This document shows, one piece after another, positions 1 to 12,006 of a stretch of DNA of 64,000 nt (its first letter is position 1; every line of letters starts with the position of its first letter). The notes beneath the pieces are model-generated. The model did no database searches. It was not told the origin of the DNA and worked only from the letters and a program-made list of their open reading frames with translations. The DNA comes from Portulaca oleracea (taxonomy: Eukaryota > Streptophyta > Magnoliopsida > Caryophyllales > Portulacaceae). The stretch spans positions 25,542,355-25,606,354 of the forward strand of contig CM055877.1 in assembly GCA_029582165.1 (NCBI GenBank). The letters run 5' to 3'. The position numbers and the translations under genes are program-made.

Positions 1-567
1 AGTCGTGTCCAAGTAGAGATCCTTGCCTTTCCTTCACGAGCCCGTTGCACCTTCATATTCTCAAACCAAAGCGAAGCGGCCCTGGTGAGTTCAAGCTCGC
101 GATCTTATAAGCCTTCTCATCATCATACTCCTTGGTCTCGAAGATCCTATCCATTAGTTGGATCCATTCGATGTAGTCATCCGGGTCAGTGGAGTCGTTG
201 AATTCGGGGATGTCAATCTTAACGTCCTGGAAATCGTCACGAGGGGGTTGATCATGCACATTCCGACGAATTCGGTGTCGTGGAGAGCCTCTAGCATCGT
301 CACTCGACTCAAAGTTTGGAGGAGGATGGATAGGGCTTTGTGCACGCCTCCGACGTTTAACTTGTGGTTGCCCTTAACGTTGCACCGTCAAATTGTTCAT
401 TTGTGTCGCAATCTCCAGAAGAGTCCGCTCGATGTTAGCGTTATGATTCTCAAGAGAAGTGAACCTCTCATCCATCGTGGCGAGTCGGTCCTCAATTCCT
501 TGGACTCGGGAACTCCTCCGGTGGCTAGCTTCCTCTCGATCTTAATCATCGTGACCATCCATATCGA
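1..567 (-). pseudogene. Ty3/gypsy gag, N-terminal part, broken
   Basis: Read on the minus strand this encodes the start of a retrotransposon Gag protein, the structural protein that packages element RNA. The reading starts near 565 with a predicted coiled-coil stretch (IEDRLATMDERFTSLENH). It continues into the capsid-like block with IPEFNDSTDPDDYIEWIQ and KEYDDEKAYKIASL, which closely resembles the block at 61.54-61.89 kb. In-frame stops fall in the N-terminal part. A one-base shift near position 95 moves the frame before the motif RAASLWFENMKVQRAREGK, so the copy is dead. It continues off the left edge of the window. Family assignment rests on the Gag motif order and on the primer site just upstream at 893-909. 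Confidence 0.85.
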
Positions 568-892
568 GGGAAGGGTATGGGACGGTTTGTGTTTGGGATA
601 TTTTGTGGAGTTTGGGGGTTTTCTTGTAGTTGGCTTGTGTTTGGGTAAGGGTTCTTTGTGTTTTTCTCACTTGGGCATTTTATCGAATACCTTGTGGGCA
701 CAAATTTCCAACTCTTCCTCAAAGCTCCAATATGCACCAAAAACACCAAATACAAACACAATACAAATTATTCCAATACTCTTGGATTGCAAAGGGAATG
801 GGGATCACCAATATTTGCATACAATCCACAAAAATCAACACTAGAGAACACACTAGCAAGAACAATGAAAAAAAACTCAAGCTAAAAGAATA

Positions 893-909
893 CCATGGCT
901 CTAATACCA
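893..909 (-). other. Primer binding site, initiator-Met tRNA type
   Basis: On the minus strand this reads TGGTATTAGAGCCATGG, one or two changes from the usual plant TGGTATCAGAGC primer site. It lies upstream of the gag fragment (minus sense) and two bases from the CA end of the putative LTR. It marks the LTR/leader boundary of the left-edge gypsy element. Confidence 0.8.
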
Positions 910-911
910 AA

Positions 912-2000
912 TGGAGCGTGGCACGGTGGGAAGATTGATTAAATTAGCTTGAGTTGTTGTTGTAGAATAGATGAGAGAAATCCATAAACAATAAAATAAG
1001 GGGAGAAAGATGAACATCTCAATCACCTATGCTTGAACTTCTCAACAATAGCCTTGAACTTGAATAATAATAAGAATAATAACCAAAATCAACCAATATC
1101 AATAACCTTGAACACCAAATGGGATTGGATATGACCTTGGATAAAGGAGAATCCACCACCAAAGCCTAACACCCCACCATGACCATCATAAAGGAAGAAT
1201 CCACCAAATGATCAATAAAGGAATGACTAGAAACACCACCAAAAGATTGGATAAAGTAATCTAGATTTTGAGAGAAAACTTAGGGAAACCCTAACCAATG
1301 CATAAGCATGTTCATAATCATCAAAAGCTCCTGGAAAAACGTGCTAACAAGCTATTTATACTAAACTAGAAATTAGGTTAAAACAGAACAAAAATTAACG
1401 AAACAAAAATTGTCACGGAATAGTGGCTCAAGGCGAGCCAAGGGTGCTCGAGCGAGTCACCAATCGCCTCAACAACTCGTCGATTGCAGGAGGTCGCGCG
1501 CTGGAGGGTCGCGGCGCGACCAAATCGGCGACGATGGGCAGGCGCAGCGGGGTGGCTCGGGCGAGCCGCCCATCGAGAGGGACGCCGCGGCGCGACGAAT
1601 CGTCATGGCGCGACATCTTCCGGCAGTTGGGCGTCGCCTGTTGCTCGGCCGAGCCGCGGCCTGCTTTCTCGATGCTCGTTCTGCCTCGACTTTTCAGGTC
1701 CTTGGGTACTTCCGAGCCTCGACACTCTTCATTCCCGGGACGACCCAGCCCGGTCCCGAGGCCTCCGGGTCGCAAGCAAGTCCCGAGCCTCTCCAAGCTC
1801 GTCCAATGTGCAACTTGCCTAAGCTATTCCATTGGGACACTCATCACCCCACCCTTTACAAAGATGTATCGGTTCGCGAATGCTAGAGGTCGGGTGGGTT
1901 TCGTTCGAGATTGCCAGGTCGGGTTTTTATCCCTCGAGTCTCTTTTCACAAACCCGGGCAAGGAAGCTCGGGTCCAAACCCAACACGGTTCAATATGATG
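912..2000 (-). mobile_element. Probable 5' LTR of the left-edge gypsy element
   Basis: The inner boundary is supported: TG at 912 (CA on the minus strand) abuts the primer site, as expected for an LTR. The interior has an AT-rich half (912-1420) and a GC-rich half (about 1420-1990) with repeated gcgagcc/ggctcg words. The outer end was placed near 2000, where sequence character changes. No matching second LTR lies in the window, so the outer end is a guess. The short open frames on both strands here look like shadows of base composition. Confidence 0.5.
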
Positions 2001-4020
2001 ATGGAAAGAGGGGGGACCATGATCCTAGGATCATGCTCATGATCATCGTCATGGTCGCATGGCCTTTAGCTCTGCATGAGTCAAAGGCGCCATGGCGTTG
2101 ATCATGGGATCGGATGGAGGGAGTGTTGGTACGTAAATCAAATTCTGGCAGGACAAGGCCATGCGGGCCAAGAGCAACACAACACACGGATTGCTGACAT
2201 GACGGGCGCGATCTGGGTTTTCGCCAGTGTAGGCCGTACGGCCATGACGTTGTATATGGGCCAAGTCTTCTACATTGGGCCTAGTCTGTGAATTAGACAA
2301 GGCCATGCGGCCATGGCTTCTTTTCCTGTGCCCTCCTTGGCGCTTGGGCTTGTTCTCTTGGCTTGCCAAGGCCACATGGCCTTGACAGTCTTTTTTGGGC
2401 CCGCTTCTCGACTTGCATAATTTCTTGGTACAAAACTCGGTGTCTACAGAGAGCTCCCACTCTGATTGCCTTACTTTCTTTTCATGATGTTGATGCTCTT
2501 TTGATGGCGATCGGAAGATGGATGTCAGCGCTCTTTTAATGGCAGCTGGAGAAGTGTCGGTGCTCTTTTAACGGCGACCGAAAGGTGGATGTCAGCGCTT
2601 TTTTAATGGTAGATGGAGAGGTGTCGGCGCTCTTTTAATGGCGACCGGAAAGGTGGATGTCAACGCTCTTTTACCGGCAGCTGGAGAGATGTCGGTGCCC
2701 TTTCAACGGCGACCGGATAGGTGGATATCAACGCTCTCTTAACGACAGCTGGATAGATGTCGGTGCTCTTTTAACGACGACCAGGAGGATAAATTTCAAC
2801 GCTCTTTTAACGCCAGCTGGAGAAATCTCAGTGCTCTTTTTACTGCGACCGGAAGGATGAATATTAGTGCCCTTTTAACGACAGTTGGAGAAGGTTTCCT
2901 GCACACAACAAAAGAAAGATACAACATCAGTTTCTAAAATGAGAACGATTGCCATTCGATTGGGCTGGTTAGGCGGGATTTGGTCGGATGAGAGTCGTCA
3001 TGGCCGTATGGCCTTGGGCTTTCTGGATGGCCATGGGCCGATGTGAGGCCCCGCGTGCCTTGAGCCCCGCTAAAGCCATGCGGCCATCGCTTTCTTTTTT
3101 TCTCTTTTCTTTCCTCGTCGATGGAATCTTGAGTAGGACCCACTCCCTTTATGCATCTAAAAAGGCCATGCGGCCATGTCCCTTCTTTAGGGGGCATGTG
3201 GATAAGTGTTGGATTTCTAACCAATGATGCGCATTTGGCATCTTGATGTGGGACCCGGGAACCAACGGTCCACATTCCTCCATTCATTGTATAAATACCA
3301 TGCCTTCATCATTCATTTCTTCACACTCCATCTTCTTCTTAAAAGCTCCTTGATAGCTCCTTCATACTCTCTCAAAGGCTTTCTGATTTCTTGAGAAAGA
3401 TACAACCACAGAGTAATAGGAATCCTCCCCTTCCCCATGCGGCGGAATGGCCTCATGAAGTTTCGCCATGGTAAAGTTTCGCACCAGGGATTCAGTTTAC
3501 TCCTCCCGAGTTTGTCCTTTGGTCTTGGAATCATGTGTGGTATCATCGTTCTCACATTAAGGTGACCTTCGGACATCTCTTGTTCATGTTTCTCTTTTTT
3601 GGCATAAAATGAGCAAGTAGAATACATGCATTCTTTCCTTGTCAATTATTAGCTAATTCATGCGGTATGACCAAGGTCCTTTTTTTTTCCTTTCAATTTT
3701 TCGACCCCTTCTTCTTTTTCAGCCCATTTCGCTCTGTAGGACCTGTGGCCTATACAGGCTCGTTGGGCCTCCCCATTCACTATGGCCTGATCCACTTTTC
3801 GTGTAGGCCATGCGACCATTACCAACTTTTGTTGGGTCATTCCTTTCGTGCGTTACCCACAGCCCAGCCCACTTCCCGATGTAGGCCATGTGTGTGGCCA
3901 TCCCCTTTCTGCTGGACCACCTTTTCTTTTGCGCGCACCCAGAATTCGACTCATCCCAAAGTGTAGGTCATGCAACCTACACCGTTTTTTAGTGGGCCTA
4001 ACGTATGGGCGTATGTCCCA
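2000..4020. repeat. Region with dispersed GGCCATGCGGCC-like motifs
   Basis: A degenerate palindromic word of the form GGCCATGYGGCC recurs about a dozen times. Clear instances are near 2157, 2228, 2302, 2369, 3000, 3075, 3163, 3806, 3884 and 3966, in otherwise unrelated text. No long intact coding region was found. The setting between two gypsy fragments suggests LTR or untranslated parts of a retroelement. Confidence 0.6.
2484..2894. repeat. Tandem array, about six 67-bp composite units
   Basis: The repeated pattern is a pair of about 33-bp half units. One half reads like gtcagcgctcttttaatgg followed by cagctggag. The other reads like gtcggtgctcttttaacgg followed by cgaccgg. The pair recurs about every 67 bp from 2484 to 2894 with 10-20 percent divergence, increasing to the right. 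It is a minisatellite, probably in an untranslated part of the surrounding retroelement. Confidence 0.85.
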
Positions 4021-4558
4021 TAGCCTGCATACTTAGGGACACTTTAGTCGTTTTCCTGTTGCTCATTTTGCATCAGGAATTGCCCTTGCTTCTGGGATGC
4101 TTAATCTCTATATGTGAATTCCAGTAGGATTCCTTGAAAACTTGATGGAACCTGAAGAGCCCCCTAAAGGTTGTTGCGTTCCTCTTTGGCGATTTTCTAC
4201 GACATACTTTAGTAGGGATTGGCTTTGCCCCCTTTTGGGCGTGCTTGCTAGCTTGGGATTGTAAGACCCATCGCGTCTTGGGAAGGGCCTTGATGGAGAG
4301 ATTTTGAGACACTACAAATACTTTTCATCTGCCGATGGGTGAGATAACGGTGACCCCTACAGATTTCGTTATGATTACCGGTTTTCGCTATGGAGGACAA
4401 AACGTGGTATTCTAGAGGAAGATTCCCCCTGAGGTCATGACCATGTTGGGCCCAGTAATGGCACATCTTCAACCCGGGCAAGGTTTGGCAAACCTGGCTT
4501 TGCAAACCTGGCCTATACTCACTTTGAAATGGCCCTCTACGACAACAACTTTCAAAAT

Positions 4559-4834
4559 CTACCGCTTGGTCACCGCCACTTCTTGTTCTTGGCTTATTTC
4601 ATCTCTTCTACCATCTTTGCCAACTGTGGCGACGTCATTCTGTCTTGGATGGTGAATTTGCTGAACTTTGAGAACATTCGGCACCTGAACTGAGGTAAAG
4701 CGGCCTCTGTTGTTTTCCTTTGCGGTCTCCGTTGTGGTGTGCGAGCCTCCCAGAATGATGAACATGTCATCATCCATCCTGCCCAACTCCATTTCCAGTA
4801 TGGCCATAGCTTGTGGAAGGTGCTCGAGGTACAC
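4559..4834 (-). pseudogene. Unidentified minus-strand retroelement-like ORF fragment
   Basis: An open stretch of about 90 codons contains LGRMDDDMFIILGGSHTTT and RFTSVQVPNVLKVQQIHH. It has the same orientation as the protease fragment at 5324-5655 and lies about 500 bp downstream of it in the direction of transcription. It may therefore belong to the same degraded element. No domain was recognised. Flanking sequence (4020-4550, 4835-5320) shows no further convincing coding. Confidence 0.35.
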
Positions 4835-5323
4835 ACTCGAGACTCTTCGTATTTTCCTTTTAGTTACCCTTTTGTTTATTCAGAAGGTGATATGTTTCTT
4901 GCGCAATATTGGGCTTATGAATACATTCGACCTCTGAACATTCAGTCGAAAAAAGGCAGGACGGGTCCGTCTGCTGAACGTTGGACTGTCTGAAACATTC
5001 GAGGCAAAAAGTTTAGAGTGGGTCGTTTCGCTTCAGTTCAAGGAAGAGGGGAAACAGTCAAAGTAAGCAGAAATGTTCATTTTATTGAATGCTAAAAGGA
5101 ATACATCGCCAACTGATTTTATGCTAGCCCCAACTAACTCAGAACCATTAAGACTGACTCTTTGATCCTAGGAACAAACTCCCCTACAAACAGAATGAAA
5201 TGATTCTCTTCAGCATCGACCCCAGGTGACTACATTACATCCTCCATCTTCAGTGATCATGAAACTCGGGTTGAATCCTGGGTTAGACAGCGCAATGATA
5301 ACATCATCAGCCTCAGTCTTTTC

Positions 5324-5655
5324 CTAGGTAGCTTCCTGTCCAAACTGCATGTCGAATATACTGCTTCCAGCAAAGTAAGCCCATTCTAATGGTGGATTTT
5401 TGAAGACAGCGTTAGTTGGTTCACCTGAGATAGTAACTACTTGACCCTGAACAACCATCTTCAGCTTCCAATGTAGGGTAGAGGCTACAACATTGCACTT
5501 ATGAAGCCATGGTCTTCCGAGTAGCAAGTTAAAGGAAGTTGGAATGTCAAGCACAATGAATTCTACGTTTCGAGTGATATAGTTCATAATGATGGACATG
5601 ACTATAATCCTGACTGATTTACGAGGCGAGTTATCATATGCTCGAAGTTTTACCC
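5324..5655 (-). pseudogene. Ty3/gypsy protease-region fragment
   Basis: The minus strand encodes the C-terminal half of a retropepsin-like domain. It reads LRAYDNSPRKSV, a stretch leading through VEFIVLDIPTSFNLLLGRPW, then LHKCNVVASTLHWKLKMVV. The LLLGRPW motif is the conserved second half of gypsy aspartic proteases. The catalytic DSG/DDG half would lie at higher coordinates but is absent, because homology stops at about 5655, where the Tat-like LTR begins. The fragment was probably interrupted by that insertion. Confidence 0.8.
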
Positions 5656-7420
5656 CATTTTAAATCAAGTTGGTACAAAAACACATGCATTATCACATGT
5701 GAAGGTCTAGTCAATTGCACACATAACTTTTACGTAAGGAAAAGTGCTTCATGCAAGCCATGGAAAAGCTATGTAAAGAATATGCAAGAGGTTACCTAAA
5801 GTCTCAAGTTCGAAACCTCACAAAAACACTTTTTTAAGCTCAAATAAAGCTACGTCGTCGAAGTGTGAACAAGCTGACTTCATTTATACTCCATTCACAC
5901 TTCTACTGACCAGAGGATCATGGATGAGGTTGAGGTTGATCCTCCCCCTTTCTCTAGGCCAATCGGCCTTTAATGTGTCCACACCCACATTCATTCACAC
6001 AATGCTGCCGACCACCAGGTGTAGTCCCTTGACCACCTTAAAGTCCGATAACTCCTATGTCTTCAAGTACATGAACGTATATGAACCTCAAGGTCCATCC
6101 TAGCCTATAAATACTACCCAAAGTCGAAGCCAAACTCACCAATTCATCCATTCCCTCTCACTTTTATCCTCTCATTCTCTCATCATCTCTCTTTAATCTC
6201 CATTCTACTATCTCATCTCTAATCTCTACTCCATTCTACTATCATTATCTCCATTTCTATACCCTCCTAAATCCATCTCCTATATGAACCAACTCATTCT
6301 CTCAAACACTCATTCACTCACTCCTTCACTCATTCATTCATCCTTTGTCCCTCATTCTTACACTCATCCATTCTCTCTCATCCTATCATTCTCTCATTCT
6401 CTCATTCTAATATCTATTCTATCATCTTCATGTCCACACTCTTACCATAATAATCTTCGTCTTTCTACTCTCTTAAACCTCTTATCTCCATTCTTATTTA
6501 TCCCTCCATAAACCCCTAAAAACTCCACAAAAAAGCATATCTTTATACTACCCAAAAAAATTCTCAAAAAAAAAAAAAAAAACACTTTTCATCCATTTTT
6601 CATCCCTTTTTCATAATCTTTCCATCCATAATTTGGTACTGTTTTTGTATCTTCAAGAGGGTTATTCAATGCATTCAAAGAAGTTACTTCAAGGCTATGC
6701 AAGGTTTCTTCAAAAGAGCATCATGTAAGCTTTTGTGTGTTTTCTTTCTTATGTAAATAAAGTGTGTATGTTGTAATCCTTTCACTCCTTTTTTTTTTTT
6801 TTACATGTTTGATGAAATAATCATGTAAAGTTCCAATTTAATTTCCTTTCCAAACTTTATTAAAAGCACATGTTATAATTTTTAGTAGAGTCTTTCCTTT
6901 TGTGAGAGGCGAACTCGATCAAAAGGCTCCTACCTTTCGAGTTCGTAACTTTACCCCCGAATCCACTTCTTGGTTTCGTAGGTGGAGTCTTTCTTTTTCT
7001 TTTCTGGTTTTCCTTGGCTTTTCCCTTAAAAAAGTCGGGTGGCGACTCCTTTTCAAACCAAAATACATCGGGATTGCCTAAGATGTGTCTAACATGGTTT
7101 TACAATTTGTCGATGCAACTTTAAGGTGATTTTGTGTATTTCTAAATGATGGTTGCATAAATTGCTTTCTTTCGAGCCTAACATCTTGTGAACAACTTGA
7201 ATTAATCTTAAAAGAGTTGGAACAAGTGGATGTTTACTCTTGAAAGTTTAGTTTAATAATTCACAGGATGCATCAAGTAAAGGGAAAGTGATTTTACAAC
7301 TATTATTCATGAAATGTGTGAATAATCCTTAAAGAGTTTTAAAAGTAAACCTCAACACGAATCCTCCCATCCCACGAACAGTTAGAAGTCTGAACGATGA
7401 GAAAAAATGTCCACAAGATT
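5656..7420 (+). mobile_element. 5' LTR of a Tat/Ogre-like gypsy element
   Basis: The right end is set by the primer site at 7423. The left end is set by the break in the minus-strand protease near 5655, with an uncertainty of about 20 bp. An LTR promoter is visible as CCTATAAATAC near 6104. It is followed by a long CT-rich transcribed stretch (6140-6530) and by the block ending GGGTGGCGACTCC near 7045, a sequence common in plant Tat/Ogre LTRs. A second LTR is not in the window, so the element is incomplete. Confidence 0.65.
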
Positions 7421-7422
7421 TT

Positions 7423-7440
7423 TGGTGACTCCTCTGGGGG
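7423..7440 (+). other. Primer binding site of the Tat-like element
   Basis: TGGTGACTCCTCTGGGGG resembles the plant Tat/Ogre primer site (TGGCGACTC..CTGGGGA type). It separates the LTR from the long leader. Confidence 0.6.
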
Positions 7441-8922
7441 GTTTTTTAAAGTAGGTAAAACTTGAAAAAAGTTAAGTGTGCTTTAAAATTTTTGGAAGGA
7501 AAATAAATTATAACCTTAAATTATTAAGTCATTCTTTTTAGGCATAAAAGCATTCCATATACCGAGCTACTCCTTCGCCATGTATTTTGGCTTGGGTGCA
7601 CTAAAAGCAGCGATTTAGGTTTTTTCTTTTAACCACAAAAAAAACCCACGGGATGTCGGACCAACTATACTCAAAATGGTGCATTTACACCGATTTGAGC
7701 CTTAGTCACCACATTCACTCATGCATCACTCTACGACGCTCCACTCGAGCCTCCAAGAGCAACATCCCACACATTCAAGTTGAAATTATACAACAAGAAT
7801 ACACCTGGGCTAGACATGAGCCGATAAGCCTTTATCCAGCCAATAAACCCTTTGTACATGGAGTCTTGGTTTAGGATACCCCTTTCATGTTGTATGCTAT
7901 GTAAATATGTGTTTCCTTTATTGTAAAGAGTCGACCCTAGTTTAGAGGTATTGTTTTAGTCCATCTAAGAATCATTGGGTTAAGAAGGGGTATGTTTACA
8001 AACTAGGCTAATTAACCTCAAATATTCTGGTTAACCCAGTGGTTGGGCCCATATACATATAAAGGTTAATTATCCTAGTCCATAAAGTAAACTCAACTCG
8101 CCTTTGATGTTTCTATATGGCCCTTTACAATGTTCTCCAACAAAAGGTCCAAAACTTGACTAAAGTCAAACAAAGTTAGTGAGTAATGTTTTAGATTGTA
8201 TCATAGTCACTAGGCTTGAGTAAATTAATTCATCGAATTAATTATTGAATCCATTACGCTATAGTCGGCCCGTTGTTAGGCCCAACCATACTGGATTTGG
8301 TAATTAAGTCCATAAATTCGTTATAACTCACTTATTGTTGGATTTATTCAGTCCTTTACAATATCCATTTTCCTCGAGTAATAAATAAAAAAAATGTAGA
8401 AAGTGTAGACTGTCAGTCCTTATGAACGTTATTTTAGTCCGCATATAGCCAGTATAGCTTGAGTCAACCCAAGTTCGCTAGTTCAAGTGACGGATTCTCC
8501 TTAAAACGATCTGCTTGTGGTTTGAGCCCATCTGAATTGAGAAACACTCACTTGTGCTTCCTGACTTATGTTGATTCTCTATATTTGACTTTATTCGGCC
8601 CTTTATAGTGTTCTGTTGTCTTAGGGTCGATCATGTAGAGTTAGGTCAGCAAACCCGTGTCCCGGGTGAGTCTTTTCCTCGAGTTAGCATGCAGGTCTTG
8701 CATCTTAGGTGGTTTCATATAGGTCGATTATGTCATACATCCACCGGGTTGGGTTTTGTTAATGTTAAGGTCAATCTCTGACATGTATGTTTGTTTTCTT
8801 CAGTCATAATAGGAGACCAAAGTATAGCTTGGATCCCAGAATCGTCAGGCCGTTTAGTCCGCGAATTGGATTACATCCCACCGACACCTAAACTCAAAGC
8901 TTCTCGTCGTCTATAGTTCAAC
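7441..8922 (+). mobile_element. Untranslated leader of the Tat-like element
   Basis: About 1.5 kb lies between the primer site and the first Gag codon. No long open frame is present. The longest (7653-7874) has no recognised motif. Long leaders are usual in this group of elements. Confidence 0.5.
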
Positions 8923-10520
8923 ATGTTTGTGAGTGAGGACAACAACAGTGACCAGGTCAACGCTGCATTGGCTTAGTACTTGGAGGAAAAGTTCAACAAG
9001 GTGGAAGGATCGATCACCTTTGCTACCTTACAATAAGAGAGGAAAGTCGAAGAGCACACCGCTAGGCAGCGAGGACTCATCAAACAGCAGAACAATCGAA
9101 TTGAACAACAACAAGAGACCTTGAATGGGGTCTTAGAAGCTCTCCAATGTATCAGTGTGCATCTGGGGATGGGTGGTGATGAAGAAGAGAACCCTGACAA
9201 TGTCGTCCCAAACCAAGTGTATGCCACTGACAAAGGTAAAAGCAAGATAGAGGATAGTCTCGATACAGGAGTGGTCATCCACATGACAAATGACCCAACA
9301 CCAAAGCTACCACCACCAGTAGCTACCCCTCAAGTTCTTCCAATTAAGACTAAGATGAAACTGCAGGATGACCTTGTCACCTAGGAGATGAAAGCACAAT
9401 TGAACGGATTCAAGAATGTCAAGGTGTCAAATGCCCACATTCGTTAACCAGTTTGTCGAGTTTGAACCTCCTGCTGAGGTTAACACCAATGTCTCTGGAA
9501 AGATGGATATACCCCTCAAGGAGTTTAGTCCGTCCGAGAATCCAACCCATCATGTGTGGGAATTTAACCAGGTAATGCCACTCCGAGGCACTAGTACTGA
9601 ACATTACAAGCAAGTTTTTCCATCATCACTTAATGATGAAGCATTAGATTGGTACTATACCCTCCCTTTGGAAGTTCGGGGAGATTGGACCGCCTTACGA
9701 AAAGCTTTCATCAAGCATTACAGCAAGATCCAAAAAGACAAGGTGACTTTGTCCGATGTCATTGCAATTCGCCAAGGAGACGATGAACCATTTCTGGCTT
9801 ATTATGAGAGGTGGCATACTAAGCTGTCTCAAGTGACTAGCATCATCCCTACTGAAATGCAGTTGGATACTTTTGTCCGTGGTCCGAAACCAAGTTTGGC
9901 GCAACAATTAGACTTCCATGTGGTGGAGAGTTTTGAGTATCTGAAGAAGTTGTGCCCTAAGCTGGAGGCACACAAGGAGAGGAATGTTGCATCCCTAGGA
10001 TAGAAGGGTGCCGATGGGGGAAGGAGAACCATTAATTCTCCCAAGGTAACTAAAGCTAATGCTATCCAGAATGTGAACCATGGTCCTATCCAAGGCCATC
10101 ACCTTTGAAATATGAGACTTACACTCCACTTGACATGACTTATGCTGAGGCGTTGGATCGGCTGCTGAAAATAATAAGATTCAACTACCCACACTTAGGC
10201 CGAAGCCTGTGGAGAAAGGACCTGGGTGGAATGACGTCATGTTCTGCAAATTTCACCGCATGAGGGGTCATGACACCAAGTGATGTTGGACGCTCAAGAA
10301 TCTAATTGAGAAGATGATTTACTCTAATGATTTACCTTTACCTAAGGCAGTACGAAAACCCAATAACAAACAAAATTCTCTCCCAAACCATGTCGTTTGT
10401 GTGAGAGATGGTACTTTTGATCCTTCTGAACTTATCACCAATGAGGGTGCACCTACACTCCCCATCAAAGATTTGACAGCAATTACTGTCAATGACATAT
10501 GGATTAGCAATGACACTTAA
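8923..10520 (+). pseudogene. Tat-like gag, multiply broken
   Basis: This is the Gag region of the plus-strand element. The reading starts at ATG 8923 (MFVSEDNNSDQVNAALA). It passes a coiled-coil, Gln-rich part (RIEQQQETLNGVLEAL) and, after a frame change near 9420, a clear retrotransposon Gag domain: ENPTHHVWEFNQVM, DEALDWYYTLPLEVRGDWTA, DEPFLAYYERWHTKL. Near 10247 the remnant zinc-knuckle-like motif CKFHRMRGHDTK is followed by an in-frame stop and then CWTLKN. Further stops occur near 8975, 9037 and 9382. No protease or pol follows. Similarity ends at about 10520 in AT-rich DNA, so the element is truncated on its 3' side. Confidence 0.85.
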
Positions 10521-10816
10521 AATATAGACACTTAAAATTTATATCAAATTTTTAAAAACATAAGTTATACCAAATTTTATATAAGTTATTTTAGACTTTT
10601 TTTGTAAAATTTTTAAAAATATAGATAAAAGTGTGATTTATTACATTCTTTTTTCAATTTAATTTACAAATATATAGTTTTATATAAGGGCAAGATACTT
10701 AAAACGTACCTTGCCTCAAGATATTTATCATTTTCGTTTAGAATATACCAAATGTGAATAGGTATCTTCATTTCATTTATAGACTCCCGCATGATATCTG
10801 CAATGAAATTTTCTAA

Positions 10817-12006
10817 GGGGATGTTTGGCAATCAACTGTTGGCTTTTTTTTGGCTGTCAGCTGTTTTGTTAGTTGTTTGACTTTTGACTGTTTTGTTAGC
10901 TGTTTTTGTTGGCTGTTTGTATAAAAAGTGTTTGGTAGAGTTAGTTGTTTGTAATATGACTTTTTTGTATGATTTACAATTATACCCTTAGCTTTATCTT
11001 CAACATTTTTTTTAACATTATGATTTTTTTTAATTCATGTTTAGGTTTTTCCTCCATATTTCTAGTAATTTTTTTATTGATAGTCTTTTTTTTGTCAAAT
11101 TTGTGTGTTCAACAAATAATCACTAAAAATTGGAATTTGCATTAATAAGCTAATAACTAAATTGTTCATTGATTGCCAAATTTTCTTGAGTAAGACTAAA
11201 ATTTTTATCCCAATTTACTTTTGCAATTAATGTTGATATTTTATAAATTTTTATCCCAAATTTACTTTTAAAAGTTGTATTAATTGCAAAGATATTTTTT
11301 ATTTGTACATCTTAGATACCAACATGGTAATCTACATTAATTATAAACAACCAAAATAATTTGGGTTATTTTGGTGGAAGATGGAAGAAAAATTAAAAGA
11401 AACAATCTTAAATAATTTGGATGACAATTTTTGTAATTTTTATGAAGTGTGTGGCTAACATGGTAATTTACATCTCAAAAAACAAAAAGTCATTTACAAA
11501 AAGCTACTCTTTGGCCATGTTCGGCAAAATTAGTGTCTTAGATAGCTGGTAGCGGTTTATGTAGTGTATAACGGTTTAAGCAGCGGATAACGTTTTAAGT
11601 AGCGAATAGCGAATAGCGGATAACTGTTCAAATAAGAATTGTGTTCGGTAAATTTAGCAGTTCAATTAACAGATTAATGTGAATTGACATAAAAAATTTA
11701 CTAAGGGTATTTTTTGACCGAAAAATATGAAACGCTACTCCAAACGCTAAACGTTAACTTTATTAGCGTTTCACAAAACGTTCCTTAAAACGTTAAACGC
11801 TCCTCAAAACGCTAGCTTACCGAATACTAATATTTATGCAAATAGAGTTTTGACTTGGTGAAAAAACTAAATGCTACCCCAAACGCTATTGTCGGACACA
11901 GCCTTTGTAGTTTTTACAAAATAACTTTTTGGGGGTAAAAAACCACTTCAATCCGCCAAAACACTCTAAATAGGCTTTTTGAATAGTCAAACAGTCAAAT
12001 GTCCCC
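10817..12006. mobile_element. TIR-type MITE (outer element)
   Basis: The left end GGGGATGTTTGGCAA follows TAA and resembles the Tourist-like element at 27862. The proposed right end near 12006 (GTCAAATGTCCCC) matches the inverted left end at about 10 of 13 positions. The right-hand TAA duplication is not preserved (CAA). The interior is AT-rich with repeated gttagctgttt words and has no coding. A second MITE sits inside at 11513-11903. Confidence 0.5.
11513..11903. mobile_element. MITE nested in the 10.8-12.0 kb element
   Basis: The ends are GGCCATGTTCGGCAA and, inverted, GGCTGTGTCCGACAA (11 of 15 matches), flanked by TTT on both sides. The interior has repeated sub-words (agcggataacgtttta, aaacgctaaacgtt) and no coding. 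Outer-element text (plus-strand aagctac / gtagttttt) resumes on each side. Confidence 0.65.

Noticed and set aside
158..844. Plus-strand open frame of 228 codons
   Set aside because: It is the opposite strand of the minus-strand gag fragment and primer region, and has no domain of its own.
1410..1998. Overlapping long open frames on both strands in GC-rich DNA
   Set aside because: Open frames in all directions reflect GC content in a probable LTR. They are Arg- and Ser-rich without domain motifs.
6284..6511. Plus-strand open frame of 75 codons rich in Ser, His and Leu
   Set aside because: It is a simple translation of the CT-rich LTR leader.
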